NCBI GenBank assembly: GCA_041645025.1
Contig: JBAZQV010000054.1
Coordinates: 1-5,352 of the forward strand
Length of the DNA: 5,352 nt
From: GW2011-AR5 sp041645025
GTDB taxonomy: Archaea; Aenigmatarchaeota; Aenigmatarchaeia; GW2011-AR5
Direction: 5' to 3'
Part shown: one piece after another, positions 4,089-5,352 of the stretch
Numbering within the stretch: the stretch's first letter is position 1
How the letters are laid out: every line of letters begins with the position of its first letter
Notes under the pieces: generated by a model
What the model was told of the DNA's origin: nothing
Database searches by the model: none
The model's input: the letters and a program-made list of their open reading frames with translations, nothing else
Position numbers and translations under genes: made by a program

Positions 4089-4289
4089 ATGTCAGAAGTT
4101 TGCAAGACTGATGATGAGCATATTTGGAAAAGAATAGAAGGATTCTATGCCGTAACCAGAGTAGATAGGCAGGGTGGTAATACCATTTTTAATCCAGATG
4201 TCGGTATACCCCTTGAAGTTTACGTATGTTCTAAATGTCATTTAATTAGATTATTCGCCGCAAAATCAAAGGGGTCTTTTGATGGATGA
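4089..4289 (+). CDS. Small CxxC protein, 66 residues
   Basis: The product starts MSEVCKTDDE. Near its C-terminus is a single knuckle 'YVCSKCHLIRLF' (C47 and C50, then H51). C5 and H11 in the N-terminal part could complete a metal site, so a treble-clef-like or incomplete zinc ribbon is possible but not shown. The middle ('VTRVDRQGGNTIFN') looks like beta strands. No family is recognised. The frame is open from 3906, but that region overlaps another frame and contains the TATA box. The ATG at 4089 is therefore preferred. Its stop overlaps the start of the next gene by eight bases, so the two are almost certainly co-transcribed and translationally coupled. Confidence 0.6.
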   Translation: MSEVCKTDDEHIWKRIEGFYAVTRVDRQGGNTIFNPDVGIPLEVYVCSKCHLIRLFAAKSKGSFDG

Positions 4290-4527
4290 TGCTGTAGCAA
4301 GAGGTATAGCAATTACACGTGAACAAGCAAGGCGTGATATAGCAAGAAAACTTATGTTTTATCTATTCTTGATAGTTGTCATTAGTTTAATTGTTGGTGG
4401 CACGTTAGTATTTTACGATAAAATCAATTCAGAGACGTTCATTAATTTGATTGTTATTATCTCTGCCATCTTCTCTGGATTAGTAGCGTCAGCTGTTACA
4501 TTTTATTATTCTCAGCATTCGTCCTGA
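4282..4527 (+). CDS. Two-helix holin-like membrane protein, 81 residues
   Basis: The N-terminal 24 residues are charged and helical ('ITREQARRDIARK'). Two membrane helices follow, at about residues 26-46 (LMFYLFLIVVISLIVGG region) and 53-75 (FINLIVIISAIFSGLVASAV region), joined by 'YDKINSET', with a short polar tail. The pattern of two helices with small residues (SGLVASAVTFYY) recalls holin-like proteins of viruses and plasmids, but no family is confirmed. The ATG at 4282 has GGGG at 4271-4274 as a weak Shine-Dalgarno and overlaps the stop of the CxxC gene. The 3' end overlaps the convergent Cys-rich gene by 32 bases. It may be part of a mobile or virus-derived module; that is inference. Confidence 0.65.
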   Translation: MDDAVARGIAITREQARRDIARKLMFYLFLIVVISLIVGGTLVFYDKINSETFINLIVIISAIFSGLVASAVTFYYSQHSS

Positions 4528-4645
4528 GCGTCGTGCTTAGTTCTTTCCTTTGATATTTCTCCCAGCTACAACAATGTCCACAGCACTTGCCACATTCGTT
4601 GCAATTTACAGGTCTTGGACATTTATAACAAGTCTTTTTTCCCAT
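4496..4645 (-). CDS. Eight-cysteine metal-binding microprotein, 49 residues
   Basis: The product starts MGKKTCYKCP. Within residues 6-26 it has eight cysteines, in the pattern CxxC-x5-CxxC-xx-CC-xHCC, with a histidine between the last two pairs. The basic/polar tail runs 'SWEKYQRKELSTTLR' to TAA. Such density implies binding of one or two metal ions (zinc finger, metallothionein-like or Fe-S), but the family is not recognised. The start at 4645 is chosen because GGTGA (4651-4655 on the minus strand) is a good Shine-Dalgarno five bases upstream. An in-frame ATG at 4657 would add MVTY and lies directly after the transposase stop. Coupled translation with the transposase is likely. It overlaps the 3' end of the membrane-protein gene by 32 bases. 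Confidence 0.6.
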   Translation of the reverse strand: MGKKTCYKCPRPVNCNECGKCCGHCCSWEKYQRKELSTTLRTNAENNKM

Positions 4646-4657
4646 ATAGGTCACCAT

Positions 4658-5352
4658 TTATTTCTTTATGCTCATTCTTAAAAGGTCTTCCCAGCGATTG
4701 CCATTCAGCTTAAGGTCAATCCCTGCTCTCTTTGCTGGTGTCATTCCAAGCGTCATGTGAGGTCTGATGTAATTGTAGTAGGCTCTGAAAGCGTCAGACA
4801 TTTCAGAGAGGGTTTTCTGGCTCTTGAAGCCTCTCATAACCTTGTCTCTTTCCCTGAAAGTGTTGTGATATCTTTCTACTTTGTTGTTATTGACATGAGA
4901 CCTTATGCTCTCCAATCTGACATGCTTTGTATTTGGCAATTTCGCTGTGCGGAATTCGTATCTTATTGCCTTGTTGTAAGCCTGCAAGCCGTCAGTTATT
5001 ACGATATCAGGTCTTCCTGCTACAGATTTGGATTTGTTGAATATCTGCATAGCGTCTTCTACGCTTCTTTCCTGCGTTATATTGTTGGCTATCAGGAATC
5101 GGGTTTCTGAATCTATGGCATTCTAGCAATAGACATACTTACCCTTTGCTTTTATCATCTGTTCGTCAACATTCCACATACCGCTTATTTTTGGCTTTAG
5201 CGTATTTGTGTATTGCTCTATCATTTTCATGTATTTCTTAATCCAATTGTAGATCGTAACATGGGTTATTCTGAAATTATAGAATTGTAGGAGATGGTCT
5301 TGTATTTTACGTAGGCTTACGCCTTTGAAATATAGGTCTAAAACCAGCGTCA
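4658..5352 (-). pseudogene. DDE transposase of archaeal IS6-like type, 5' end outside the window, with amber codon
   Basis: Reading leftward from 5350, the frame gives 230 codons. First is a helix-turn-helix region ('YFKGVSLRKIQDHL', 'VTIYNWIKKY'), then the catalytic core. Its first Asp is in 'MWNVDEQ', its second in 'VITDGLQAY', and its Glu in 'NNNKVERYHNTFRER', 38 residues after the second Asp. It ends with the conserved 'YYNYIRPHMTLG...TPA' block and a TAA stop at 4658-4660. Codon 76 of the visible frame is TAG (5123-5125), within 'KYVYC*NAIDSETRF', where related transposases have Trp. TGG to TAG is one base change. The catalytic triad is otherwise intact, so inactivation looks recent. The N-terminus and the left inverted repeat are beyond the window, and no right end of the element is identified. 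IS6-like is the best guess from sequence feel; related DDE families are possible. Confidence 0.8.

Noticed and set aside
4757..5110. 117-residue plus-strand ORF opposite the transposase
   Set aside because: It is an antisense shadow. The minus strand carries the conserved DDE transposase motifs.

Overview
The window looks like a piece of an archaeal genome, probably from a small-genome DPANN-type lineage. This rests on three things. Several genes have an archaeal BRE/TATA-like box about 26-27 bases before the start codon (leaderless initiation). Others have GGTG or GGTGA Shine-Dalgarno motifs matching the archaeal 16S 3' end. The only large gene encodes a secreted, Ig-like/DUF11-like membrane-anchored protein of a kind common in archaea. 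The lineage is inferred; no marker gene is present.

Layout. Positions 1-281 hold a TATA-like box followed by four hairpins, arranged as two tandem pairs. Positions 282-1694 encode a 470-residue cell-surface protein. Positions 1820-1972 encode a 50-residue zinc-ribbon protein with its own leaderless promoter. A third hairpin pair (2018-2076) precedes an unrecognised 118-residue protein (2139-2495). On the minus strand lie a 60-residue two-helix membrane protein (2505-2687), a 33-residue single-helix membrane protein (3072-3173) and a 65-residue zinc-ribbon protein (3211-3408). Between the first two, the gene-free stretch 2688-3071 holds a 250-base element closed by a 15-bp inverted repeat and filled with nested hairpins, followed directly by another hairpin pair (2940-3039). 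A further pair lies at 3432-3531. Positions 3608-3979 form one reading frame broken by a single TAG, with a hairpin pair sitting in frame at the break. Positions 4089-4527 are a two-gene overlapping operon: a small Cys-containing protein and a holin-like two-helix membrane protein. The right end (4658-5352, minus) is an IS-type DDE transposase with an in-frame amber codon, followed at once by a very cysteine-rich 49-residue protein (4496-4645).

The most notable content is not the genes. It is a family of paired-hairpin elements, at least five units of about 90-98 bases. In each, two long stems with AT-rich loops sit 1-4 bases apart. Copies share stems or loops, and the stem changes are compensatory, so the fold itself appears to be under selection. 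Two units have identical outer ends (TTATAG...CTATAACA) at exactly the same spacing of 98 bases. They could be a non-autonomous mobile element, a regulatory RNA module in 5' leaders, or recombination sites. The sequence alone does not decide. The adjacent 250-base inverted-repeat element may be a structured RNA or a MITE.

Most proteins here are small, unannotatable, membrane-bound or zinc-binding, and the region contains mobile DNA. This fits an accessory, rapidly turning over part of the genome.
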